Shown here one piece after another: positions 54,139-64,000 of a DNA stretch of 64,000 nucleotides. Origin of the DNA: Ramichloridium luteum (taxonomy: Eukaryota > Ascomycota > Dothideomycetes > Mycosphaerellales > Dissoconiaceae). Every line of letters begins with the position of its first letter. Within the stretch, counting starts at the first letter, position 1. Both the position numbers and the translations under genes were made by a program. The notes under the pieces were generated by a model. The model made no database searches, was not told where the DNA came from, and saw only the letters and a program-made list of their open reading frames with translations. The DNA is taken from the NCBI GenBank assembly GCA_002368545.1, contig MTSC01000037.1:1-64000 (forward strand), in the 5' to 3' direction.

Positions 54139-55578
54139 ATGACATTGACCTCGCGCGCATATGCTTTGGCCAACTACGCCGGCTCATTGGCCTGGCCACC
54201 ACTCCTCTCCCTCTCGCGCGGCGCCGTCCTTTCCTTGCTCAAGAACATTCAGGTTGGCTCGATACGGATCACAGACACAGATGGGAGCATCTCCATCTAC
54301 GGAAACGAGCTGAGAACTCCCGAAGACGCTGATAATGAGAAGTCGGTATACACAATCCCGCACGCTGAGCTGCGGGTACACAATGAGCTCTTCTGGGTGC
54401 GCATGCTGCTGTTCGCAGACATGGGTTTCGCGGAGTCATACATGCTCGGCGAGGTGAGCTGCCCAGACCTCACAGCCTTCTTTAAGGTGTTCATTTTCAA
54501 CCGGCAATACCTGTCGAACGGCGTGACTCTCTCCTCTCAGATCCTGGGACAGATCACGTCCCTTGTGCGCAAGACCAACACCCTGACCAATGCGCGCCTC
54601 CACATCTCGGCGCACTACGACATCAGCAATGACATGTTCGCTGCCTTCCTAAGCCCGGACATGACGTACAGCTGCCCGATCTGGCTTCCGAAGTCTGACC
54701 CGGCCAGCAAGACCGAAACTCTGGAGTCGGCGCAAATGCGCAAGCTCGATCGCTTCATTGACAATGCCCGCCTGAAGTCAAGCGACCATGTTTTGGAGAT
54801 CGGTACCGGTTGGGGTTCTCTGGCGATCCGCGCGGTGCAGCGCTCTGGCTGCCGCGTTACCAGCCTGACCCTCTCGGATGAGCAGAAGAAGCTGGCAGAA
54901 GAGAGAATTGCCGCCGCAGGCTTCTCTGACCGCATTACTGTGCTACTCTGCGACTACCGGAGTCATCAACCGCCGAAGGGAAAGAAATATGATAAAGTCA
55001 TCTCGATCGAGATGCTCGAAGCCGTGGGCGCGGAGTTCCTCGAGACCTACTTCCGCGTTGTGGACAACCTCTTGGACCCGCTCTCGGGCGTTGGTGTGTT
55101 CCAATGCATCACGATCCCGGAGTCGCGGTACGCCGTGTACGCCAAGTCCGACGATTTCATCCGCCGCTACATCTTCCCTGGCGGCCACCTGCCGACCACT
55201 ACGCAGCTGCTCGACGCTATTCGCGCGGGTAGCACCGACCTCAAGCGCGCGGACCTGTACCCGCAGCTCATCCCGGAGCACGTGGAGAACATCGGCCCGC
55301 ACTATGCGAAGACGCTGCGCCTGTGGCGCAACAACTTCATGCGCGAGTTTTCCACAAAGATCCGCCCGGCGCTGCTGGCAGAACATGGCACTCGACACGC
55401 GCGTCCCGGCAAGCAGAACCCGCGCATGAAAGAGGAGGATGTTGAGCTTTTCCGCAGAAAATGGGAATACTACTTCGCATACTGCGAGGCTGGGTTCGCC
55501 ACCAAGACGCTTGGTGACGCGATCATTACGATTGGCCGTGAAGGTGCCGTGGGCATGATGGAAGATGTTCCATTGTAA
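54139..55578 (+). CDS. Cyclopropane-fatty-acyl-phospholipid synthase type methyltransferase, 479 aa
   Basis: Single exon. The C-terminal two thirds match the CFA-synthase family: HYDISNDMF at 159-167, the Cys of TYSCPIW (179, equivalent to the bicarbonate-site Cys of E. coli Cfa), the SAM-binding VLEIGTGWG at 218-226, MLEAVG with Glu294, and YIFPGGHLP at 344-352. The FQCITIPESRY segment follows the subgroup found in plants and actinobacteria (QxIxIP) rather than the E. coli form. These enzymes add methylene from SAM across a double bond of an acyl chain in a membrane phospholipid. Fungal sphingolipid C9-methyltransferases are related but have two N-terminal membrane helices and a different HYD loop; neither is seen here. 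The N-terminal 110 residues are the lipid-binding part. Bacterial ancestry is plausible but untested. Confidence 0.85.
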   Translation: MTLTSRAYALANYAGSLAWPPLLSLSRGAVLSLLKNIQVGSIRITDTDGSISIYGNELRTPEDADNEKSVYTIPHAELRVHNELFWVRMLLFADMGFAESYMLGEVSCPDLTAFFKVFIFNRQYLSNGVTLSSQILGQITSLVRKTNTLTNARLHISAHYDISNDMFAAFLSPDMTYSCPIWLPKSDPASKTETLESAQMRKLDRFIDNARLKSSDHVLEIGTGWGSLAIRAVQRSGCRVTSLTLSDEQKKLAEERIAAAGFSDRITVLLCDYRSHQPPKGKKYDKVISIEMLEAVGAEFLETYFRVVDNLLDPLSGVGVFQCITIPESRYAVYAKSDDFIRRYIFPGGHLPTTTQLLDAIRAGSTDLKRADLYPQLIPEHVENIGPHYAKTLRLWRNNFMREFSTKIRPALLAEHGTRHARPGKQNPRMKEEDVELFRRKWEYYFAYCEAGFATKTLGDAIITIGREGAVGMMEDVPL

Positions 55579-55842
55579 GCGGCGTGTTGGGTGAAGATCA
55601 AGCTGAGTCCTGTTGATCCTGTTCCCGAGATTCTTGGCCTGCGCATGGAGACTCAGTGTGGTCACCATGATACACATTACGCCGCAGAAATCGGCAGGAG
55701 GAATTGTACACCTTCCATGAAGACGGACGGCCGATGCGATCATAGCATAGCTTCTTAGAGCGTTCTCACGGCCCTGACCAATATAGCAAACAATGTCGCA
55801 TAGAGAAAGCGATTAGATCGGTCGATTCTCAATCTGCGAGCA

Positions 55843-56976
55843 TCACTTTCGTTTTGTCCGCTTCTTTTTCTTCTTCTTTTTAGACTTTCCTGCTGTAGAA
55901 CCCTTGTCACCTGCAGCGACCAGGTCGTCCTCTTCGCCCTCGAGTAACTCGTCCAAGTCGTCTTCCTCAGCATCATCGTCCTGATCGCTGCCTATGGTAT
56001 CTGCAGGGGTCTCTTCCCTGACAGTCCGCCCACTCTTATCCACCTTCTTCCCTTTCACCACCGGCGCTTGTCCGAATCTCTTTCTATTCTCCTCTTCGAA
56101 ACCCTTCTTCTCTTTCCTAAACAGCGCCATAGTTGCGCGCGCATCCTCCAAACTTGAGTGCTCGCCAGTTTGAATCATCCAGCCGAGCTCGTCTCGCGCG
56201 AGATTCCGCAGCGCTGGCGCCTTGCCTTTGCTGGCGATTCGGTACTTCGGATGGCGCGAGGTGTCCCGTATGTCGCGCGCGGGATGCGATAGCATCAGGA
56301 CGTTGAGATCGTTCCTTAGCGCATGTCCGACAAGTATGCGATCCTGCATTAATGCCGCAATGTCCCTCTGCACGTCGGCGAAGGGCCGCGCGTTGTCCGG
56401 TCGCAGGTGGTGAGGCCGGATGCCACTGTACTCTGTTCGATAGTCGGTCACCTCGATGCCTGGAGGCGGTAGCACATATGTGTCGTAGAGTTGCTCGCCG
56501 TGGAAGTTGACGACCGAGACTCGCGCGAGCAGGTTGTCGGCATGTTCGGGTGGTGGGCCGGTGCCGACCATCTCGCAATCGAGAGCGATGTATTTGCCGC
56601 TCTTGTGCGTCGCGTGGAGACCGCCGTTGATCTCGTCGGACGAGGAGGAGGTGCGCAGATTTGCGACGTCTGCCTGTCCACCATTGTAGGCCGTATAGAC
56701 GTCGGCAGGGTCGATGTCATGGTCCTTGATCAAGTTCGAGGGCGACTTTGTCGTACCTTTACCAGTTGCTGGCGTATATGAGGAAAGATAGTTGCCCATA
56801 GTTCTCCTCTTCTTTGTGCCCACGTCGCGACTGCTCGTCTTTGACTCGAGTCGTTTTCGCTTGACACCAAGATCTGTGCTGGTACGCTTTGGCTTCTTGG
56901 ACTTGTCTTCGGTTTTCAACTTCTCTTGAAGCTTCTTCCAATTGCTTGAGACGGAGATCCCGCTCAAAGCAGCCAT
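55843..56976 (-). CDS. REX4: RNA exonuclease 4 (Rex4-type DEDDh nuclease), 377 aa
   Basis: Single exon. The Lys-rich N-terminus (1-125) precedes a DEDDh exonuclease domain with all catalytic residues: Asp133 and Glu135 in ALDCEMVG, Asp223 in VGHALRNDL, His273 and Asp278 in HSSLEDARATM. YSGIRPHHL and KYRIASKGKAPALRNLA are typical of the Rex4/ISG20 group. The C-terminal 60 residues alternate an acidic block with a terminal KKKKKKKRTKRK tail, a strong nucleolar signal. Yeast Rex4 influences pre-rRNA processing at ITS1. It is divergently paired with ESA1 across about 550 bases. Confidence 0.92.
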   Translation of the reverse strand: MAALSGISVSSNWKKLQEKLKTEDKSKKPKRTSTDLGVKRKRLESKTSSRDVGTKKRRTMGNYLSSYTPATGKGTTKSPSNLIKDHDIDPADVYTAYNGGQADVANLRTSSSSDEINGGLHATHKSGKYIALDCEMVGTGPPPEHADNLLARVSVVNFHGEQLYDTYVLPPPGIEVTDYRTEYSGIRPHHLRPDNARPFADVQRDIAALMQDRILVGHALRNDLNVLMLSHPARDIRDTSRHPKYRIASKGKAPALRNLARDELGWMIQTGEHSSLEDARATMALFRKEKKGFEEENRKRFGQAPVVKGKKVDKSGRTVREETPADTIGSDQDDDAEEDDLDELLEGEEDDLVAAGDKGSTAGKSKKKKKKKRTKRK

Positions 56977-57524
56977 GTTCGGTTATGACCTGCGCTCTGG
57001 CATAGTGTAATAATATGGTGCAAACGCAGAATGCAGCATGTGTCTGCAGGAATGATATGCTGGTAGCATGCCGACCAAAAATTCGGACCGCAGGCCGGGC
57101 AACCTTCCTGTCGAACTTTGGTCCCTCGAAATCGTGCGCATCTAACTTGGCTCAATTCGGTCGTATGCCGCAGGTTCAAGCTACAGTAGCCGCACACGCC
57201 GCAGCATAATACATATCGACGTCGATATGTTCCGTCGCAGTACAGTGGTATCAGTCCGCTCTGTGGATATACTGCTGTCAACCCTCAACTATCTGTGCAA
57301 AGCCGATAATTATGTGCGGCGTGGTTCTAAACCTCAGTCTCGTTTGATTTGAGTAACTTACATTTACCAAAAGACCAATGTGCTGGCACGTGACGTGTAA
57401 AGTCATCCTTCGTCGCGTGTAAAACAGTGCATCCATCATCAAAAACTCCACCGGGATCATCCAATTCATCATATCTCATCGATTTCGTCGCATCAAAGGG
57501 ACCGTCTGTGCTCGTTCCTGCAAA
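56977..57524. promoter_or_regulatory. Divergent promoter, REX4 / ESA1
   Basis: 548 bases between the two start codons. Contains TATCGACGTCGATA (near 57215-57228), a 14-base perfect palindrome with a CRE-like GACGTC core. Other elements not identified. Confidence 0.45.
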
Positions 57525-59136
57525 ATGGCGCCCCGCCATGATCACAAAGATGGTGCAAATGGTGCCGAAGAAGTGAAGCCTGAGAAGGGCATCGCGACTT
57601 TGGCGACGCTAAGGTATGTGGTATCATATAAACCAATGTTGATTTGACATGAAGTGTTGACCCAATTGTTTCAGGATCGGCACAAAAGCGATGGTAGAGA
57701 AGGATGGCGAGAAGCGCAAAGCCGAGATTCTATCGATGCAAACACGCAAAGGGCGGCCAACTTTCTATGTGCATTATGAAGAATTCAACAAGCGTCTCGA
57801 TGAATGGATCGCTGCCGAGCGTCTTGATCTCACCCAGGAAGTTGAATGGCCCATCCCAGAGAAGCCGGATTCGAAATCGAAGCAGAAAACTCAGCAGTCG
57901 AAGAATCAACAATCCAAGACGGACAGTAAAGCGCAGAACAAGAAAGGTCCAAAGAGCGAAGGCTCGACGAGAGAAGCATCAGCAGTTCCGGACGTTGCCG
58001 GTAAGCTCAGTCGTCAGGTCTCCCAGACCGGCGGTAAGGAGAACCGGGATCCCAGCCTGGCCGTGGTAGCAACCGAAGACATTGGTGGCACGCCGCAGCC
58101 AGACGATGAGTCCGCCATAGATCTGGTTGATATGCAAGAAGCTGCGGCCCGTGCCAAGGCTGCTCCAGAACATGAGCCATATTCACGAGAAGAAGAAATC
58201 GAGAAGCTCCGAACAGGTGGTAGTATGACTCAAAATCAGACTGAGATCTCCCGTGTCCGAAATCTAGAGAAGATCCAGATGGGCACATACGAGATCGAGC
58301 CATGGTATTTCTCGCCATACCCAGCAGAGTTCACAGATTGCGATATTGTCTACATCTGTGAATTCTGCCTCTCATATTTTGGGAGCAAGATGCAATTTGG
58401 TAGGCATCGAAAGAAGTGTACATTGCTCCATCCTCCAGGGAATGAAATTTACCGCGATGACAACGTATCTTTCTTCGAGATTGACGGTCGCCGACAGCGA
58501 ACATGGTGCCGCAACCTCTGCCTGATCTCCAAACTCTTCCTCGACCACAAGACGCTATACTACGACGTGGACCCCTTTCTCTTCTACTGCATGACCGCAC
58601 GCACAGAGCATGGTCACCATTTGGTCGGCTACTTCAGCAAGGAAAAGGAGAGCGCCGAGGGCTACAACGTCGCATGTATTCTCACACTCCCGCAATATCA
58701 GCGGAAAGGGTACGGCGGCCTGCTCATTCAGTTCTCGTACGAGCTCAGCAAGATCGAAGGCAAATTGGGCTCTCCGGAAAAGCCGCTGTCTGATCTGGGT
58801 CTCTTGGGCTATCGTGCCTATTGGCAGGAAGTCATCGTGGATATCCTCCTCGAGCGCGAGGCCGAAAACCCAGGATCCACAGCCGGCATCTCGATTGAAG
58901 ACCTTGCCCAAACGCTCGCCATGACCACGAACGATGTCTTACATACGTTACAAAACCTGAACATGCTACGCTACAACAACAAGAATCACGTCATTGTTCT
59001 CACGGATGCGGCAATCGAGCAACGCACCCAGCGCAAGGAGAAAGAAAAGCTGAAAGGGAAGCGTGTCATCGAGCCCGAGAAGCTCATTTGGAAGCCGCCA
59101 GTGTTTGCAGCCAGCGCCCGAACTTGGAACTGGTAG
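57525..59136 (+). CDS. ESA1: Histone acetyltransferase Esa1 (MYST family), 516 aa
   Basis: Two exons, 57525-57613 and 57675-59136 (GTATGT donor, TTTCAG acceptor). The first exon supplies MAPRHDHKDGANG through the start of the chromobarrel domain (about residues 25-90, with FYVHYEEFNKRLDEWI). A Lys/Gln/Ser-rich linker follows to about 190, then the MYST domain. Its C2HC finger uses Cys258, Cys261, His274 and Cys278. The auto-acetylated Lys is 322 (LDHKTLYYDVDPF), the active-site Cys is 364, the acetyl-CoA loop QYQRKGYG is 370-377 and the general base Glu is 398. It is the catalytic subunit of NuA4, acetylating H4 and H2A tails. Identification is secure. Confidence 0.95.
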
Positions 59137-59552
59137 AAGGCCGCCTCCCCTGCAGTATGCGAGCGCAGTGCGGGCTTCTCGCTCTTTTTATTTGGCAGCT
59201 TTGAGAATTGCGGACACTGGCGTTTGAAAGGAAAATTGGAAGATACCCTGGACGTATTTTGGTACAAGCATTGTAGTTATAGGATAGACGGCATCGCAGC
59301 CTTGTATGTATACCTGGCATTGTTGAGACCGGAATGCATGTTATGCAATGTACAAATTTCGTCATGAATGTTGTGCTCAGATTCGGGGTATCATTAAAAG
59401 TGAGGGCATTGTCCGTCCTGTATCCATCTCGATTCCTCCCATAGAGCTCTTTCCAAAAACCACCAGCTAATTCCTTCTTTACCTATTCCATACAAATATT
59501 CTTCAAAATTGTCCTTCGCTAGTTTTTATCCCGTTGTGGACGATACCAACAC
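59137..59552. other. Convergent intergenic region
   Basis: About 415 bases between the stops of ESA1 (+) and the Mor2/Tao3-like gene (-), moderately AT-rich; presumed 3' untranslated regions. Confidence 0.6.
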
Positions 59553-62500
59553 TCACTGATCTTTGTCTGCACCTGGTGCAGCATGCGCTGCTGAGCCGCC
59601 AAGACCAACAACAGGGGCAGTGCCCGCATATGCAACCGGGACCTTTGGTACCTTCGGCGGATTCTTGACTCCGCTGACGCCGGCTACGCGTAGAGCCTCA
59701 CGCGCTTCGCGACTGCCTCCTGTACTCGTCAATCGTCTGATTCCTGCTCGCACTCCGGCCTTGAACCCTGTTCCGCCGTTGTTGTTGCCGTGATACTTGA
59801 CGGTATAGCTGTTGCCGGCACCTGGGCCGCCCCCAGCCCCACCTTGTGCGTTCTGGTTGGGCTGGGAGTAGTAAGGTAGTGCATGCAGGCCTGCGGAATT
59901 CTTGTAGTTCTCAAATGCATCGTCCAGTGGAAGGGCGCGTCCAACAGACATCTCATCATCCGAAAAGGACGATGCGCCACCGCCGGTGGAATCATCTTCG
60001 TCATCACCGGAGAGGAAGTCATGAAGCATACTGGCAGTGGGCGGTTCCCGTGCAGACGCCGGCCCATGGCGACCTCGCAAAATCGGCATCGCAGGCGAGG
60101 TGATGGAGCGACTGTGTAGGCCAGGTCGATTTGTGCCAGATGCAGCGGGCCGTAGGGAGCCTGCTATGGAGCCGGGCTGTTGAGAATGCTGCTGCTGCAT
60201 CTGACGATGGCCCTGAGCCGCGAAGGCGGCCGGGTTCATGACCGATGGTGATTGCATATCACGAGGTGTAGTCACGGTTGACGATGGACTGGATGAGACG
60301 TGAAGTGTCGGTGTGGGTTGCTGTTGCTGGGGGCGATGTTCACCAGCGAAGCCATTATGGAACGAGGTAACACTGGCATTCCTCTGCAGGCTTCGATGTA
60401 AGATTGGCAATGCTTGTTCGTCATAAAGACTCTCACGCTGTTCCGATGAGCCAATCGGATAACCGAGCGATGCAGGTGGATCGTGCGGTGAAGATGGCCC
60501 ATCGTCGAAAAAGTCGTCCAGCGTGTCCAGCTTTTCAGCCAATTCACCCATCGTGCCCTCGACGCGGATCTCGTCTGCCATCAGAGCAGCATTACGCTCG
60601 GCGAAGTACGAGTCGAGCGAGTAGTCTTCTCGGTAAAACTCCACGTCTGGTGTCGCCGTCGGTGTGGCATCACCCTGCAAGCCATGTGCCATCTGTGAGA
60701 AGACCTTGTGCACGTTTGCGCGAGTGGCGTTTGCGTGGATGGCTGGCATGGGAATCGACCACCCTGATTCCTCGGGAATTCCATAGAGGCTTTGAGTATT
60801 CTCGTACTCCTTTCGCGTCGCGCGACTAGAGTGTGACCCAACCATACTCATCCTGAGGTGCTTGTTGTCGAGCGGTGTTCCAGCCATTTCAATGACATTG
60901 TCCAATACGTCAAGAGCTTGCTGTACGTGCTCGGTGGTCAGCAAGCGGAGCAGTGGGGAGATGAGGTCTGGCCCTTGACAGGCGATGTCCTGCTTGCCGA
61001 GATCGATCTCGGGCAGAAGTACGCACAGAGCTTGCATGGTCTTGACCTTAAACCAGGAGCTTGAGTTATGGACCATGCCGAGCAAAAAGACCAAGCTCTG
61101 CAAATCCTGTGTGGGATGGCATACATCGCGGATGGTGGTCACGCACTGTGACAAGAAGTCCTTCTCGTTGCGGAAGCGACCCGTAGAGAATCCTTGTAGG
61201 ACTCTCGTAACGTCTAGGAGCTCTTCCTTTTCAGTTGCTTTAGCTAGAATTTCGGCTGAGGCCACGCAAGAGGCATCGCGCAACCTGCTATCAAAAGAAT
61301 GCAGGAAACGTGGAAGGTTGGCATAGATGGTGAAGATCACCCGGTCATGCCCTCCGACAATGTCGCTCGAAGGCAGCTGGATAGTTCGGTCCATTATCGC
61401 CAGCGTGCGGTTCATCGACTTGCTAGACCGCACACCTTTGTACAGGAGTGCATGCAATCCTGGGAACTCGCCTGCCCACTCTAACGGCTTCGCAGCACGT
61501 AGAGCCTCAAGATCCGCTTCAGCCGTGAGATCAATCTTGCCTAGAAGGAAGTCCAAAATGCTGAGCGCCTCCTGGAACTCAGGTTCATAGATGGACCCGA
61601 GACACGCACACGTCGCCCAGAAGATTTGTGGGAGCGTCTCTGGTGGCAATCGTGAGAAATCGCCGGTATCATCAAGCACGAAGCGTAGCGTGGTGAGGAT
61701 CTGTAAGCTGAACACGCGAATGCCTTCGATAGCATCGTCCGCGATTGTATTCGAGAGGCGAGCCAGCATGTCTGCCAGAACCTGGCGCGTAATCGGCACC
61801 GAGAGACATCGGTAGACCTGGAAGCTTCGGCAGGCGACATGCCGCACAGGACACGAGCTCGCCCACTCCATCGTGATGCGGCCGAGGTCTTCGCGGATGC
61901 CGGGGTAGGTGATGCCGAAAATGCGCACGATCTCATCGACAACGTGGAACATTTGATCGGAGACGGCACGTCCAGTCTCTTCGCCCGGCTTTACTTGTTG
62001 ATCACCGTAGGACCAGGTAATCTTGGGATCGTTCCTGCGCACACTGTCGATGAAGTCCTCGATGGACTGCTTGTCTAGATCTGACCTTTCCGGATTGATC
62101 TTCGAGATGACCAGCTCATGGATGAGATGCACCAGTAGCTCACGAGCGTTTTCTTGAACGATGTCAGTATACTGGTCCCACTGCACAAGGGCGACTTGCA
62201 ACAGAGTCGGGATCTTCTCGGGAGGTAGCTGAAAGGGTGCCACTACCAAGTCCACCAACAAAATCATGCAGACTTGACCCATGGACATCCCGGATTGCTT
62301 GATACCGCTGGGTAAGGCATCGTCGAGATCAGCAATGTACGGTAGACCGAGCGAATCTACAGGCTTCTGTCGCGGCTGCGAGGACCTGAATATGGCCATG
62401 TCTTTGGTGTTAATGTGCATCAGGAGATATTCGGTGACCCGGGAGCCAGCAGGAGTCTTGGAAAGAAACACCACCACCTGCTTGGCATAGTTGACAAAGT

Positions 62501-64000
62501 TTTGCTCGCGTTTCGCGAGACAGACTTCGATGACAAAGTCAAGTACCATCTGTACGTTCGCAGGGTATGGTCCGGTCGCAAGTGCTTGCCACAGGGCTTG
62601 GATCTCATTGTGCAACGTTGGACTGCTTCGGACCGTGATGTTGAAAAGATTGACCAACAACATGTACGATAAGTCGGTAGGCCCGCCATTCTGCTCTGCA
62701 AGTTGGAGATGAATGGTTTGAATCCAAGGCAGCATGCCCGAGACCATATTGCGCTTGTGGTCAGGTTCCAGCTCGTTGAAGTATGCCGAGAACTCCGAGA
62801 AGACAAAGAACGCCAGATCTTTGTGCTGACTGGACAAGCGACGCGAGATCTCAAACTGTGCGTTCTTGTAAACAGTGGTCGTGCGGTCTGAAACACTAAT
62901 ATCCAGCTCTTGTAGCTTTGAAGTCTTTCCTTGCCGCTCCTCTAAGACACGTAAGAGCTTCGTGGACTTCATGCGGATTTCGCTGTTCTCATTGCCAAGC
63001 GTGTACAGTCCAGCACAGACGATTCGCCAAAATGGGACCACTTCATCAGTATTCTCGGTCAGGACCTTCGTGACAACCTCGAAGTAGCTCGCGAGGGCTT
63101 TGGGACTCTTCGCGATGTAGCACATGCGGATCGTTTGGTTCATGAGGTAGTGTTGATCCAGATTGTGCATGATGAGGTTCTGGAGGGCCTTGCGACCGAT
63201 CGCGTGGACGCGATCGCTGGCGGCCTCAAACGTAGCATGAACCCACTGCAGCATGCGGCGGACATCAAACTGCATCAACACTCGGTTATCGGCGACGAAG
63301 ATCAGAGGGCCGGCACACATCATGGCCATGGCGCTGAGAGCGGCGAACATGAGCTCGTTGCGCTCCTTCTCGATTGCCGAGTTCATGATCAGCCGGCTGC
63401 GAATATCACCCTCGAGGTCGAGGATAGAGCGGCGAATGTGCTCCTGCTGGCGTCGTAGCTGCGGCTCGTTCGGTGAGAAACCACACCAGTTCTCCATGAG
63501 CGCGAAGGATGCCTGTCGGGACTGGAAGGACATCCACCTGATCTCATCCTTGCGCTTACTAACAACCGAGTAGAAGGTCTCCACCAAGGTGCAGAAGTGT
63601 GTTCGTAACTTCTGGTACTCGAGGTCGGTTTGTATCTGCACATCACTCAAGAAAAGTCGCAACTGCCGTGTGTAGTCCATGATGACCTCAAGCGCGTCCG
63701 TTTCACCTTGTACTTTCGGGTCGTGCAGCAACGGGCATGTAAGTGCAAGCAAATGAGTAATCTCCGTGCGAAGATGATCCTTACGCCGCGACAATCGCGG
63801 ATTACTCGTGGTACGGTTATGCGAAGCAAGACGCTCCTTTGCGTCGTTGTTGCAGTCTGCAACCAATGGACGGAGCACTTCTATCAATGTTTGGAAGAGC
63901 GTTGCGTTGGTCGCTCCCAAACCCGCCACAGCAGCTGCTCGGACGGACGCCTCCGGAACAGAAAGAAACCGCACGACACCGCTAAAAAGCTCCGCGGCCG
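59553..64000 (-). CDS. Mor2/Tao3/Furry-family cell-morphogenesis protein, C-terminal part
   Basis: Uninterrupted frame of 1482 codons from the window edge to the stop at 59553; the N-terminal part lies beyond 64000. It is built of HEAT/armadillo-like helical repeats (AAELFSGVVRFLSVPEASVRAAAVAGLG at the edge, many similar pairs after it) up to about base 60650. A disordered tail rich in Ser, Gln, Pro and Gly completes it. The family (fission-yeast Mor2, budding-yeast Tao3/Pag1, animal Furry) scaffolds NDR kinases (Orb6/Cbk1) in the RAM/morphogenesis pathway for polarised growth. The tail (SRSITSPAMPILRGRHGPAS region) has several basic-plus-Ser sites that could be kinase targets. Family call is good; full length in relatives is over 2000 residues, consistent with truncation by the window. 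Confidence 0.85.
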   Translation of the reverse strand, partial: AAELFSGVVRFLSVPEASVRAAAVAGLGATNATLFQTLIEVLRPLVADCNNDAKERLASHNRTTSNPRLSRRKDHLRTEITHLLALTCPLLHDPKVQGETDALEVIMDYTRQLRLFLSDVQIQTDLEYQKLRTHFCTLVETFYSVVSKRKDEIRWMSFQSRQASFALMENWCGFSPNEPQLRRQQEHIRRSILDLEGDIRSRLIMNSAIEKERNELMFAALSAMAMMCAGPLIFVADNRVLMQFDVRRMLQWVHATFEAASDRVHAIGRKALQNLIMHNLDQHYLMNQTIRMCYIAKSPKALASYFEVVTKVLTENTDEVVPFWRIVCAGLYTLGNENSEIRMKSTKLLRVLEERQGKTSKLQELDISVSDRTTTVYKNAQFEISRRLSSQHKDLAFFVFSEFSAYFNELEPDHKRNMVSGMLPWIQTIHLQLAEQNGGPTDLSYMLLVNLFNITVRSSPTLHNEIQALWQALATGPYPANVQMVLDFVIEVCLAKREQNFVNYAKQVVVFLSKTPAGSRVTEYLLMHINTKDMAIFRSSQPRQKPVDSLGLPYIADLDDALPSGIKQSGMSMGQVCMILLVDLVVAPFQLPPEKIPTLLQVALVQWDQYTDIVQENARELLVHLIHELVISKINPERSDLDKQSIEDFIDSVRRNDPKITWSYGDQQVKPGEETGRAVSDQMFHVVDEIVRIFGITYPGIREDLGRITMEWASSCPVRHVACRSFQVYRCLSVPITRQVLADMLARLSNTIADDAIEGIRVFSLQILTTLRFVLDDTGDFSRLPPETLPQIFWATCACLGSIYEPEFQEALSILDFLLGKIDLTAEADLEALRAAKPLEWAGEFPGLHALLYKGVRSSKSMNRTLAIMDRTIQLPSSDIVGGHDRVIFTIYANLPRFLHSFDSRLRDASCVASAEILAKATEKEELLDVTRVLQGFSTGRFRNEKDFLSQCVTTIRDVCHPTQDLQSLVFLLGMVHNSSSWFKVKTMQALCVLLPEIDLGKQDIACQGPDLISPLLRLLTTEHVQQALDVLDNVIEMAGTPLDNKHLRMSMVGSHSSRATRKEYENTQSLYGIPEESGWSIPMPAIHANATRANVHKVFSQMAHGLQGDATPTATPDVEFYREDYSLDSYFAERNAALMADEIRVEGTMGELAEKLDTLDDFFDDGPSSPHDPPASLGYPIGSSEQRESLYDEQALPILHRSLQRNASVTSFHNGFAGEHRPQQQQPTPTLHVSSSPSSTVTTPRDMQSPSVMNPAAFAAQGHRQMQQQHSQQPGSIAGSLRPAASGTNRPGLHSRSITSPAMPILRGRHGPASAREPPTASMLHDFLSGDDEDDSTGGGASSFSDDEMSVGRALPLDDAFENYKNSAGLHALPYYSQPNQNAQGGAGGGPGAGNSYTVKYHGNNNGGTGFKAGVRAGIRRLTSTGGSREAREALRVAGVSGVKNPPKVPKVPVAYAGTAPVVGLGGSAAHAAPGADKDQ

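Overview
This window is nuclear DNA of a filamentous ascomycete (Pezizomycotina). The gene set is fungal throughout: Atg18, RhoGDI, a Pps1-type phosphatase, a Cdc11/Nud1 scaffold, Esa1, a Mor2/Tao3-like protein, Rex4, a Bqt4-like telomere anchor and a Leu5-type carrier. Introns are short (46-78 nt for most; the longest are 297, 249, 166 and 152 nt), with GT..AG ends and CTRAC-like branch sites. A dothideomycete is my best guess, but that is an inference from protein flavour only. I saw no rRNA, tRNA, CRISPR array or intact transposon. All exon structures were derived by eye.

Layout. 1-1428 (-): a two-domain ABC ATPase, cut by the window edge. 1948-4193: a tiny (+) ORF and a 650-aa protein of unknown function (-). 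6205-8094 (-): Bqt4-like protein. 10271-11295 (+): RhoGDI. 12020-13567 (-): Atg18. 18845-21134 (+): Pps1-type dual-specificity phosphatase. 23208-24752 (+): monocarboxylate-type MFS transporter. 25164-30581 (-): Cdc11/Nud1 septation scaffold, divergent from a disordered basic protein (30932-33364, +). 34042-35850 (+): DHCR24-like FAD enzyme. 35942-37315 (-): METTL4-like MT-A70 methyltransferase, divergent from a Leu5-type mitochondrial carrier (37843-39069, +). 39978-49976: a glycan-type locus with a GH16-like/acyltransferase-3 fusion, a second acyltransferase-3 and a processive family-2 glycosyltransferase. 50326-50977: small mitochondrial-looking orphan. 52418-52951: DUF4385 protein. 54139-55578: cyclopropane-fatty-acid-synthase-type methyltransferase. 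55843-56976 (-): Rex4, divergent from Esa1 (57525-59136, +). 59553-64000 (-): C-terminal part of a Mor2/Tao3/Furry-family protein, cut by the window edge.

Themes. Most genes are conserved housekeeping or morphogenesis genes with no functional linkage. The one stretch that looks like a working unit is 39978-49976: a membrane glycosyltransferase that could make and export a polysaccharide, beside two membrane acyltransferases that could acylate it. One of these carries an extracellular GH16-like fold that lacks a catalytic residue. Several proteins pair a working catalytic module with a decayed copy (ABC ATPase, Pps1-type phosphatase, possibly the acyltransferase pair). Large gene-free stretches lie at 8095-10270 and 13568-18844.
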